From NCBI GenBank assembly GCA_963761525.1, contig CAVXHG010000008.1:930001-994000 (forward strand): a stretch of DNA of 64,000 bases, given 5' to 3'. Source of the DNA: BOG-931 sp963761525 (GTDB lineage: Bacteria > Pseudomonadota > Alphaproteobacteria > Rhizobiales > Xanthobacteraceae). Below, piece after piece: positions 20,401-29,063 of this stretch. Numbering within the stretch: the first letter of the stretch is position 1; each line of letters opens with the position of its first letter. The translations under genes were made by a program, and so were the position numbers. The notes under the pieces were generated by a model that was not told where the DNA came from, did no database searches, and saw nothing but the letters and a program-made list of their open reading frames with translations.

Positions 20401-23400
20401 AGGGCGGTTTGGTGGGAACGCCGGCCGCCGCGCAGGTGAACTTCAGCAACACGGGCACTAATGGCGTCATCACGCTGACGAACGGCACTGACTGGTCCAA
20501 TCTAGGGTACCAGGTCGGCGAGGGCATCTATATCTCGTCGGGCGCGAACACCAACGAGGCCTTTAACGCGGCCGATCCGGGCACCTACTACACCATCACC
20601 GCGATGAACGGGTCGACGCTGACGCTGGCCGAGCTGCTCGGTACCACTGGGAGCAACGTTACCGCTGACTTCACGCCAGTGAGCATCGGATCGAGCGTGT
20701 CCGCGACCACGACCAACGGCGCGATTTACATCAATTCGCCGACCGAAGGTCTCCAGGTCGGCACCATCAGCGCCGGCGGCGATAGGGCCGTCAGCGTGAC
20801 GGCGCTCGGGTCGATCATGGCGGCGGGCGGCAACGGCGGTTTCATCGGGGGCGGCAACGTCACTATCGATGCCGCGGCCGGGGGCTCCGTTGGTCTCGCG
20901 GATGCGCCGATCGAACTTAGCGTCGGGCAGGAATCCGCCGATCAGCTCAATCTCACTGCCACGGGCGACGTCTATCTCGAGCAGAAGCAGGGCAATCTGC
21001 CGATCTTCAAGATTGATACCGATGGTGCGGTCAATATCGACGTCGACAATGGCAGCGTCGTCAACGTCAACACGAACATTCAGCAAGACCCGCGAACGGT
21101 TGCTGAGCTCGAGCAAGGCGTGTGGACGTCGTTGCAGCTTACCGCTGGAACGGGCGGAGAGGCGAGCATCGAGTCTGCGCTGTCCGAATACCAAAGCAGC
21201 CAGCAGAACGAGTACGAGACTTATTGGACGTACCAGAACGAACTGGTGAACGGCGAAGTCGTTCTGCCGACCAGCGACATCAGCTACTACACCAGCGTTT
21301 ATCAGGCTGAGGCGCTGACCAAGTATGCGGCAACCGACACGACCGACATCAACAACTTCGTCAACACGTCGATCAGTACACTAGAGCTCGCAGCGACCCA
21401 GCAATATTACAGCCTCGCCGCAATCTACGGGCCAGGCGGGACCTACGCACAGTCTGTGGCCAGCGGCGCCAGCAACTTCGACGGGGCCACGAATTCGCAA
21501 GTTACGGCGTCGACCAGTTCGGCCGAAACCCTTGCTGCCGACATCATCTACGGCAACGTTAACGGACTCGGGACACTTACCCTAGCGGTTGGCGGAAGCT
21601 GGGCGAGCCTCGGTTACGCGCCCGGCGAGGGCATCTACATCAACTCGTCGACCGATCCGAACAGCAATGGCGCGACCTTCGGCGCCAACGCGGCAAATCC
21701 ATACTACACAATCGGAACGATCGTCGGGAACGTCATGACGCTGACGACGTCTTTGACGGTTGACGAAAGCGCGACAGTCAATATCGCGCCGGTCACGATC
21801 AACTCGCAAACCCCTAATCAGAGCACCGCTGGAACCACGACACAGACGACCGCTACCTTCCAGAGCGGCTCGCAAGCCACGCAAGTCAGCTTCCTCGGCA
21901 CCGCGACGGAGTCGGTTGCGTTCGGTAACACCGGCACCAGCCCCAACAAGGCTGGCACGATCACGCTGACCAACGGCAGCAGCTGGTCATCGCTCGGCTT
22001 TACTGTTGGAAGCGGAATCTTCGTCGGCTCTTCGACCGACGACACCAATGCCAACGGCGCAAGCTTCGACGCGTCATCGGGAAATCCGTACTACACGATC
22101 GCCGCCATCAACGGGAACGTGCTGACGCTGCAGGTTGGTGAGACATTCGCGACACCGGAAAGCAGCGCGACGGTCAGTGTCGCGGCTGTCACGATCGGCG
22201 CCACGCCATCGGCAAGCACGCTAACGCCGTCGACCATTACCCTGGCTGAAGGCGGCAGCTGGCAGTCGCTTGGTTACACGGTCGGACAAGGGATCTTCGT
22301 CGGCTCTTCGACTGACGTGAACAGCAATGGCGCGACCTTCAATGCCAGTTCGGCCAACGCGTACTACACTATCACGGGCATCAACGGTGACGTGCTGACA
22401 GTCAGCGGACAGCTCACCACCGAGGCCACTGCTACTGTCAATCTCGCGCCGGTTGCCATTGCGGCAACTCCTTCGCAAAGCACCTTAAACGCGCCGAACA
22501 CCATTACACTGTCCGGGGGCGTCAGCGGTTATAGCGTTGGCGGCGGAATCTTCGTCGGCTCGTCGTCCGATCCTAACAGCAACGGCGGGACGTTCACTGG
22601 CGGAAACTACTACACGATCACCGCGATCAACGGCGACGTGTTGACTTTAAGCTCGAGCGCCAGCCTGAAGGCACAGACGACACTTAACGTTGCGCCGGTA
22701 ACGGTTGGCACGACGCCAAGCCTCACTTCGCACAATGTCACAACCTACTCAGCCGTCCAGACCACCGTCACTAGCAGCCTGAACGGGGCGACGCCCGTTG
22801 CCGCGACCGTCAACTTTAGCAACACCACCGACGGCACTGAAGGCTTGATCACGCTGACCAGCGGAACGTGGAACACTTCACAATACACGGTCGGCGATGG
22901 CATCTTTGTCGGTTCAGCCACCGACGCGAACGCGAACGGCACGTCCTTCACCGCCAATTCGGCCAATGGATATTATACAATCACGGCGATCAGCGGCTCG
23001 ACGATCACTGTGAGTGCGCCGCTGGTGGCGGAAAAGAATGTCAACGTGACGGTCGCGCCAGTGACGATCACGTCGACGCCGACCAACGTTTCTATCGATG
23101 CTTATAATCCGTACGTTTACGATCCGAATTTCACCTACCTGATGACGCAGGCGGAGGTGAATGCAATCACGGGCAGCATCAAGGTATTTTCGCCGACAGA
23201 GTTGCTCTCGGCGATCAGCGCTGGTCTTCTCAACACCACGACGACGACGCAAACCGACGTAATCAACAGCACGACGGCGAACATCATTGCGTCGAGCGTC
23301 AACATTACCGCCAAGGGTACTGGCTCGAGTGGCAATATCGGCTCGCTGGTCAATCCGTATACCCAATTCAGCACGCCAAATACGATCGGCTACGTTGTCG

Positions 23401-26400
23401 GCACCTCGATCAACGGCACGCCCGTACAGCTCGCGCTCGCATCCGCGGAAGAGTCCGATCTGAACTTCCTGCAGACAATCCCCGTTGCAACGACCGTCAA
23501 TTTCAGCGGCGATACGATGACGCTCGCCAACGGCGAGGATTGGAGCAACCCCGCGGTCGCTCTTAGCGGTACTCCGATCGTTGTTAACGGCGTTAGCGAA
23601 ACCACTTATAGTCTAGCCACGCTGGTAGCGAATTCGCCCGCGGACTCGGTTTCTTTGTTCGTCGGCGGTAGTACGCTGAACGCGACCGAGAACGGCGCCT
23701 ATCTGGTAATTGACAGCGTCAGCGGCTCAACGGTTACTTTCAAGATGGCGGCGGGCACGTCGCTCAATACGGAGACGAGCCAGCAGGTTCTCGTTGCTCC
23801 GGTCGTCACCAATCTTTCCAGCACCGACAAGAGCAGCATCACCAATAATGTTACCCCCACAGCGGAGTCGGTGATCTTCGGCAACGACGGCAACAGCGGC
23901 ACGATTACGCTTGTCAACGGTACGTGGGATACGTCGAAATACACGGTCGGCCAGGGTATCTACGTTGGCTCAACTGACAGCGATCCGGACTCCAACGGCG
24001 CGACGTTCAGCGCGTCTCCCGGCGGCTACTACACCATCGGAGCAATCAGCGGCAGCGTGCTGACGCTGCAGTGGGGCGAGACCCTGACGCCGGAATCCGG
24101 CGCTCAGCAAGCCGGCGTTCAGGTCACCGTCGCGCCGGTCACGATCGATATTCAAAGCGGCGCAGCGAACGTCAAATACGTGCTGATCACGCAGAGCCGT
24201 GACATCGGCATTCTGCCGGCCTCGACCGGTGGCACGACTACCCCAGCCCTTCCGATCACGGCATCTGCCACTGGCTTTATCTATCTGGCGTCCGGCAATA
24301 ACGACCTCGATCTGACCACCATCGTGTCGACGAGCGGCGACGACGTTCGTGTCCGCACCGAGGGCAATCTCATCAACGACGACCCAAGCGGCGTAAACGT
24401 TGAGGGCGGCGACATCGTCCTTGAGGGTGGTCAGGGCTATATCGGTACCCTCGACCAGCCCGTCACCATCGAGGTCGACACCGGCGGCAACCTTACGGCG
24501 CGTGCCCTCGACGACATCTACATAACTGCGAAGACGGGGGATATTCCGGTTGAAGGCATCTACACGCCCGACGGCGGCGTCTATTTGATCGCCGACGATG
24601 GCTCGATCTACGATGCAATTCAGTCGGATTACGCGAAGATCGAGGCTGACTGGATCGAATTGTACGCGCCGGAAGGCTATATCGGTGGCTCGACGGCTGC
24701 TGCCCCTTCATACGGCACCGGCGACGCTACTCTGGCCGACATCGATAACGTGCAACTCGATGCGCTGCATGTCGACACTGTCTACACCGGCAGCACGGCC
24801 TGGGCCGGCGGCGACAGCGGAGCGCTGCGTGTCTACGCGAAAGACAGCATCGACATCGACCAGACCAATGGCGATCTCGATCTGCTCGACGCCTATTCGG
24901 TCACCGGCGACGTCATGCTGGACGCGCAGGGAAATATCTACTCCTACAATCTGTCCGACCCGACCAACATCAATTCCTCAACGACGGGCCAAGACGCTAA
25001 CGCCAGCATTTACGGCAACAATATCTGGGTCGAGGCTGGAATTGGCATGCCCGGCACGACCGCGGTCGGCGGCATCGGTGGCGGCGCCGTGCTCTCTTCT
25101 ATCCTGCCGGCAGGCCCGCTCAACATCGTCTCGTCGTTCTCGAGCGGTGCGGACACGGGGAAGGTTACGGCGCTGTCGTCGAGCGTCAGTGCAACGTCGA
25201 CGGCCGGCTACATCTACCTCGACGAAGTCAATATCCAGAACGAAGCTGGGCTGACGACGACGAGCAACGGCGACATCCAGCTCGAGTCCGTGAGCACCGG
25301 TACTTTCGGCATCGCCTTCATTACCGCTCTTGACGGCAACATTCTAAGCGGGCGCAGCGACGACACCGCGATCGTCAAGTCGGGCATGACCGATTTGATC
25401 GCCGGGCAGAACGTTGGCCAAGCCAGCTACAACGGTACCATCGGTGCCAACAAATACGGTGGCAGCGGTTTCATTGTCAGCACTACCGGTAACATTGAAG
25501 CCGAAGCGGTCGCTGGCAGCATCTGGCTGTGGAATATCGGCGCTCTCGTCGTCGGCGGCGTCTCGTCCGTATCTTCGCCGTTCGCGCTTTACGCACAGGA
25601 CGGCACCATCACCATCAGGACGTCGAGCCCGCTCGACATCAGCGAGGACGTCGAAGCGGCCGACGACATCGTCAAGCAGGCCGGCCAGTCTGCAGAGGAT
25701 GACGATAATCTCACCGTCGAATCCGGTGTCACGATCACCTCCACTGGAGGGTCGATTACGCTCGGCGCAGGCAACAATATTACGCTCGACGGATCGACCA
25801 CCGGACAAAATGCCTTGGCCGGGGCGACGCTGAGCGCCGCCGATGCCATCATTCTGGATTCAGGCGATTTCGATACGTCATCGGCAACCGACACCGACGA
25901 CATCACGGTTCAATCGGGGGCGAGCCTGACCGCAGGAACGACCGTTACCTTCAATTCGCCCGACAACATCACGATCGGCGCGGCGACGGTGAAGGGTGTC
26001 GGCATTACCCTGAATGCGGGAACCGATTACACCGGCGTCGATGTGCCGGCCGAGAGCACCAGCACGCTCATCAATACGGCGGTTGGGGCGACCGACGGCA
26101 CGACCAATGACGTCAATCTACAAGCAGGCGCTAACCTGAACGCGCTAACCGGCAGCCTGGCGATCAACGCCGCCAACAACGTCACCATCGGCGCCGCGCA
26201 ACTGACCGGCGCAAGCATTACCGTCAACGCCGGCAATCAGCCCAACACGACTGCGGCGTCCGACGGAACGATGGACAGCGTGACGTTTGAGGCGGGTTCG
26301 GTTCTCGACGCCACGACGACCACGCTGACCGTCAACGCCGGCAACGACATCACGCTCGATGGCCCGGTCGTCAACGGTCTGACCATCACCACGGCCGGAG

Positions 26401-29063
26401 CCAGCCTCACAGCCGAAACCGCGGTTTTGCTCGACGCCGGCAGCACCGCTACCACCAATCCAACCAACGCGAGCGATCTCGACAGCGTTACGGTTAATTC
26501 CGGTGCCAGCATTCAATCGACGACATCGTCGATCACGATCCAGGCGCCGAACGACATCACCATCGACGGCGTAGGCACGGCGCCGATTGGCGCGGCGCAG
26601 TTGACGGCGGCAACGACGATCACGCTGCAGGCCGGTTATCTGCCGGCAATTGCCGGCTTCGGGTCAAATAATGTGACCGTGAACGTCTTTGGATCGTTCA
26701 CCGCGCCGACTTTGAACGTCGACACCGGCGGCGGCGCCGACACGGTCGAATTCAGCCCGTATGCGCTGGACGCCAACACCTTCGTCAATACCGGCGCCGG
26801 CAATGACGTCATTCACGTCTACGGCATGCCGGATCTGACGACCTATGCGAACTACCTCAGCAACGACGGGACGTTCGTAAACACTGTAAATCTCGACGGT
26901 GGCAACGGCGCGGACACCTACATCATCGACGCGACCGATGCGACCAACTACGTCATCAACGTCAACGATTCAGGTACCGATTACCTGGATGGTCAGAACA
27001 ATCTGATCATCAACGGTGCGGCCACGGGCGAAGGGCAGGAATTCCTGCTGCGCACCAGCTTCGTTGCCATTCTCGAGTCGAATGGCGCGCCGGTCTACCA
27101 GCGCATCAACTACAACAACACGATCACCGGTGCGCTGCAGGTCAACGGCGGCAACGTCTCCAATGCCGCGTTCGGGAATTTCTTCTATCTCGACGGCAAC
27201 TCGGCGGTCACGACCATCAATGCCGGCGACGGCGCCGACTTCTTCCAAGTCGGCCAAGTCTACGCGACGACCGACTTCAATTACAGTAACGGCAACCCGA
27301 TCCTGGATAGCGCGCCGGGCGCTCTCGTCGGCGGTGTTGGCGCCCTTGCAGGCGATGGCCTGAATTTGACCGAGATCCAGCTTGGCGTGGATCCGGCCAC
27401 TTACGCCGAACTGTCCGACGGCGTCGACTACTCGACGGTGCTCTATGGCGGCGCCGGCACCGACACCTTCGAAGTCTATGCGAACCAGGCCGATCTCTCG
27501 ATGATCGGCGGCAGCGGCAACGACACGTTTATCGTTCGCGCCTTCCTGGTTGCCGCAGGCACCCACATCGGCGTGCAGGGCGGCAGCGGCAACGACACAA
27601 TCGAATATAACGTCGACGCGCCGGTCGATATCGAAGGGGGCACCGGATTCAATACACTGGTGCTGCTCGGAACTGCTGCCAACGACACGTTCGTGGTCAC
27701 GCAGGACGGTATCTTCGGCGGCGGCCTGAATATCACTTACACCAACATTCAGGCGGTCACGATCGACGGCCTTGAGGGCAACGACACCATCTATGTCGAG
27801 TCGACGCCTCAGGATGTGGTGACGACCATCAACGGCGGCGCCGGTGACGACACCACGATCGTTGGCGGCGACGTCACCGGCGCGGTGATCTCGTCGAGTT
27901 CCCAAGGGTCGTCCAGCGTCACCGACAATGCGGTGACCAGTAACGATAGCCAGTACAACAACATTTTCGCGGCCGGCCTCCAGGTCACGGTCGGCAACAC
28001 CTCGGGCGGCGCGGTGATCAGCCAACCCTCGCAGGCGGTTGTCCATGTTGGGGATCCGAGCTCGATCACCTCCTTCACGGTGAGCGCGCCGACAGGTCTA
28101 GTCAGTGGCCAGACGGCTTATGTCAACGTGACTCCGACTCTGCCATCGGCAGAGTGGGGGGCGGAGCACGCGGATTCGCTGCAAGTTTCGGTCGACGGTG
28201 GCCAGACCTGGTCGGCAAGCGCTGTGCTTGCGTTTAGCGATAATAGCGGCGTCATTTCCGGCACGCAGACCGTGCTGATGCGCGCCGCGCCGACGACCAA
28301 TTTCAGCTATACCCGGAACGAAACCATTGTCGTCGCGAGCACGATCTTCGCCGTCGGCGGCACACCTACTCAGAACGCGGCGCTCGATTCTCTCGTCCTG
28401 CCGGTCGTCAAGGTGACGCTGGAGACCAGTGCGACGGCCTTGGTCATCGATCAGGGCATAGCGACGACGACGAACACAACGGTCGATGGCCAGCAGGTCC
28501 CGATCACCACCTACGCGCAGCAAGCGTCGACGATTGTCGCCGGGCAAACGACGTACACCTACAATCTGTCGCTGAACCAACAGCCGGCTGCCGGTCAGAC
28601 CGTCACAGTTACGCTAGCTGGCTTGTCTCAGACGGCGGGTGCGTCAACTCCGACGACATCGCTGCCGAGCGACATCGTGCTCAGCGGTTCTGGCGTTGTT
28701 AACAACGGTAACGGCACGTACAGCGTCACCTTTGAACTCGTCGGACTGGGATACGCCCCTGGCGATTACTGTATCGGCAACCGCGAACGCTACGCCGCAG
28801 GCGGAGCAGGACGTCGACATTGTTCAGTGGGTCTCGGCCAACACTGCGAGCGGCCCGTACACGACGACGGCACAAGAAGGCGGCGACGTCAGCCTGACGG
28901 TAGCGGCGACCAACACGCCCGGCGTGTTGCTGTTGGAGTCGCCCGGCTCGGCGGCCGTCACGCCGGCGCAGACCTACACCTATCAGATGGTGCTGACGGG
29001 TGCGCCCGTGAACAACAGCACGAATCCCGGTTCGGCCTACGTTCAGGTTGCGCTGGAGTCTGA
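17370..29063 (+). CDS. Giant protein segment 9: 3,800-residue central part with LGYxVGxGIYVGS modules and beta helix
   Basis: This is the longest uninterrupted frame. Parts in order: a last YEYTG module (17490); a predicted helical stretch with many Glu/Gln (about 17670-17950); beta-helix-like strands; nine copies of a ~90-residue module with core NGxxWxSLGYxVGxGIYVGS, then NxNGAxF, YYTIxxIxGxxLTL and VNxAPVTI (first at 20160, last at 23900); a region of TPDGGVYLIADDGSIYDA-type strands (24300-25450); haemagglutinin-like repeats around 'NDITIDG' and 'VTVNSGASI' (25700-26640); RTX-like motifs such as GGAGTDTF and GGSGNDTF (26740-27870); and an Ig/Calx-beta-like stretch (28000-28760). The frame leaves the pattern near 28766. 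No start codon context; it is part of one polypeptide. Confidence 0.75.
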   Translation: MLGTITVDGAIHTGLNRNITVDFTADVVGDGGATTIVNPGDVVEEIVNGVGTSYEYTGSAPITLNLSASGTTPNFGDGQWQLDTGAIPTIASDNSSIAFTNEVEEESSGLVTSYESTESQYNSYVDMQNQIEAANNGVGDQTIGQQISFDYNEILSLEASLASQGLIALNSNGTPITDADGFDIIVQKQVQALVIAPFTAEAGQIYLFGNQIQGTGTLDAPDEVSVNITNYTIASLEIQGITVPQNIGGVYVNGALLDDGSVVADNAAVNTANQSGSGAAFNITTLSPPPAPPSPGGTPLAAITITNKEVALTAAQVAEGLTQPDIIVDGAIDALFSSLTISSFGDIDVTDTATIDVFSQNFTAANNITIDEVQFYGSGDPSGQILGSPAVAETALPNGEADILSYENSPAVAVNPTTGAQLVSQTIEIDAEYVDINGSITAGQANETLTLNPSDVDSEIAQFIKEGASSPQALALSPSEDPNNDFLVFYNPANGGSIEVQPVSLAGGTIIIKGHVASTSTATLYSYGYYGDVTINNNTTYNLTVDSINAQQAGSGLVDITDLNQTDGNNNVLETKYLSTAGGGMTISTNYVNPTTDVAAGAGTVTTAAQLVITGSISGTTLTITGITLNGKAVTANVLTAGDILVGAGVLSGTTIVKQISSSEVVDGVGEIGGLGTYQISTAPSQTITNGSFTVSNSAVFTLQQGLRYNFTVEYGTQTVNSRTYSTSAWLGAINLGNSTNYTQGTPVVVGQPTVLASSLYFFLDGGEESSAYIYSNTAQVTNDPTYTPYKNWTTSTWYGKKTYYEEAQETVDTTNIADTSIKADMPVMVQFTGTSAADITINSPYSNVQILGNLSNVTGTTSITAGGTITLPTPNTNIEGVNVTLSAGGNIGSSSQPINVVLAPTTGLAALPTSQTLNFGTTTVNNNQVGTITLTNGQNWSSLGYTAGSGIYVQGTDADANGATFNPSSATGYYKIASVNGDELILTAALLGSSKSNVHDSVAPVVVDIQGGLVGTPAAAQVNFSNTGTNGVITLTNGTDWSNLGYQVGEGIYISSGANTNEAFNAADPGTYYTITAMNGSTLTLAELLGTTGSNVTADFTPVSIGSSVSATTTNGAIYINSPTEGLQVGTISAGGDRAVSVTALGSIMAAGGNGGFIGGGNVTIDAAAGGSVGLADAPIELSVGQESADQLNLTATGDVYLEQKQGNLPIFKIDTDGAVNIDVDNGSVVNVNTNIQQDPRTVAELEQGVWTSLQLTAGTGGEASIESALSEYQSSQQNEYETYWTYQNELVNGEVVLPTSDISYYTSVYQAEALTKYAATDTTDINNFVNTSISTLELAATQQYYSLAAIYGPGGTYAQSVASGASNFDGATNSQVTASTSSAETLAADIIYGNVNGLGTLTLAVGGSWASLGYAPGEGIYINSSTDPNSNGATFGANAANPYYTIGTIVGNVMTLTTSLTVDESATVNIAPVTINSQTPNQSTAGTTTQTTATFQSGSQATQVSFLGTATESVAFGNTGTSPNKAGTITLTNGSSWSSLGFTVGSGIFVGSSTDDTNANGASFDASSGNPYYTIAAINGNVLTLQVGETFATPESSATVSVAAVTIGATPSASTLTPSTITLAEGGSWQSLGYTVGQGIFVGSSTDVNSNGATFNASSANAYYTITGINGDVLTVSGQLTTEATATVNLAPVAIAATPSQSTLNAPNTITLSGGVSGYSVGGGIFVGSSSDPNSNGGTFTGGNYYTITAINGDVLTLSSSASLKAQTTLNVAPVTVGTTPSLTSHNVTTYSAVQTTVTSSLNGATPVAATVNFSNTTDGTEGLITLTSGTWNTSQYTVGDGIFVGSATDANANGTSFTANSANGYYTITAISGSTITVSAPLVAEKNVNVTVAPVTITSTPTNVSIDAYNPYVYDPNFTYLMTQAEVNAITGSIKVFSPTELLSAISAGLLNTTTTTQTDVINSTTANIIASSVNITAKGTGSSGNIGSLVNPYTQFSTPNTIGYVVGTSINGTPVQLALASAEESDLNFLQTIPVATTVNFSGDTMTLANGEDWSNPAVALSGTPIVVNGVSETTYSLATLVANSPADSVSLFVGGSTLNATENGAYLVIDSVSGSTVTFKMAAGTSLNTETSQQVLVAPVVTNLSSTDKSSITNNVTPTAESVIFGNDGNSGTITLVNGTWDTSKYTVGQGIYVGSTDSDPDSNGATFSASPGGYYTIGAISGSVLTLQWGETLTPESGAQQAGVQVTVAPVTIDIQSGAANVKYVLITQSRDIGILPASTGGTTTPALPITASATGFIYLASGNNDLDLTTIVSTSGDDVRVRTEGNLINDDPSGVNVEGGDIVLEGGQGYIGTLDQPVTIEVDTGGNLTARALDDIYITAKTGDIPVEGIYTPDGGVYLIADDGSIYDAIQSDYAKIEADWIELYAPEGYIGGSTAAAPSYGTGDATLADIDNVQLDALHVDTVYTGSTAWAGGDSGALRVYAKDSIDIDQTNGDLDLLDAYSVTGDVMLDAQGNIYSYNLSDPTNINSSTTGQDANASIYGNNIWVEAGIGMPGTTAVGGIGGGAVLSSILPAGPLNIVSSFSSGADTGKVTALSSSVSATSTAGYIYLDEVNIQNEAGLTTTSNGDIQLESVSTGTFGIAFITALDGNILSGRSDDTAIVKSGMTDLIAGQNVGQASYNGTIGANKYGGSGFIVSTTGNIEAEAVAGSIWLWNIGALVVGGVSSVSSPFALYAQDGTITIRTSSPLDISEDVEAADDIVKQAGQSAEDDDNLTVESGVTITSTGGSITLGAGNNITLDGSTTGQNALAGATLSAADAIILDSGDFDTSSATDTDDITVQSGASLTAGTTVTFNSPDNITIGAATVKGVGITLNAGTDYTGVDVPAESTSTLINTAVGATDGTTNDVNLQAGANLNALTGSLAINAANNVTIGAAQLTGASITVNAGNQPNTTAASDGTMDSVTFEAGSVLDATTTTLTVNAGNDITLDGPVVNGLTITTAGASLTAETAVLLDAGSTATTNPTNASDLDSVTVNSGASIQSTTSSITIQAPNDITIDGVGTAPIGAAQLTAATTITLQAGYLPAIAGFGSNNVTVNVFGSFTAPTLNVDTGGGADTVEFSPYALDANTFVNTGAGNDVIHVYGMPDLTTYANYLSNDGTFVNTVNLDGGNGADTYIIDATDATNYVINVNDSGTDYLDGQNNLIINGAATGEGQEFLLRTSFVAILESNGAPVYQRINYNNTITGALQVNGGNVSNAAFGNFFYLDGNSAVTTINAGDGADFFQVGQVYATTDFNYSNGNPILDSAPGALVGGVGALAGDGLNLTEIQLGVDPATYAELSDGVDYSTVLYGGAGTDTFEVYANQADLSMIGGSGNDTFIVRAFLVAAGTHIGVQGGSGNDTIEYNVDAPVDIEGGTGFNTLVLLGTAANDTFVVTQDGIFGGGLNITYTNIQAVTIDGLEGNDTIYVESTPQDVVTTINGGAGDDTTIVGGDVTGAVISSSSQGSSSVTDNAVTSNDSQYNNIFAAGLQVTVGNTSGGAVISQPSQAVVHVGDPSSITSFTVSAPTGLVSGQTAYVNVTPTLPSAEWGAEHADSLQVSVDGGQTWSASAVLAFSDNSGVISGTQTVLMRAAPTTNFSYTRNETIVVASTIFAVGGTPTQNAALDSLVLPVVKVTLETSATALVIDQGIATTTNTTVDGQQVPITTYAQQASTIVAGQTTYTYNLSLNQQPAAGQTVTVTLAGLSQTAGASTPTTSLPSDIVLSGSGVVNNGNGTYSVTFELVGLGYAPGDYCIGNRERYAAGGAGRRHCSVGLGQHCERPVHDDGTRRRRRQPDGSGDQHARRVAVGVARLGGRHAGADLHLSDGADGCAREQQHESRFGLRSGCAGV

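Noticed and set aside
26970..28046. 358-codon minus-strand frame
   Set aside because: Antisense of the RTX-like repeats; repetitive Asp/Gly codons give open complements; no ribosome-binding site or domain.
17370..29063. Possible programmed frameshifting at the giant-gene breaks
   Set aside because: Breaks have no shared slippery heptamer or downstream structure and go in both directions, unlike programmed sites.
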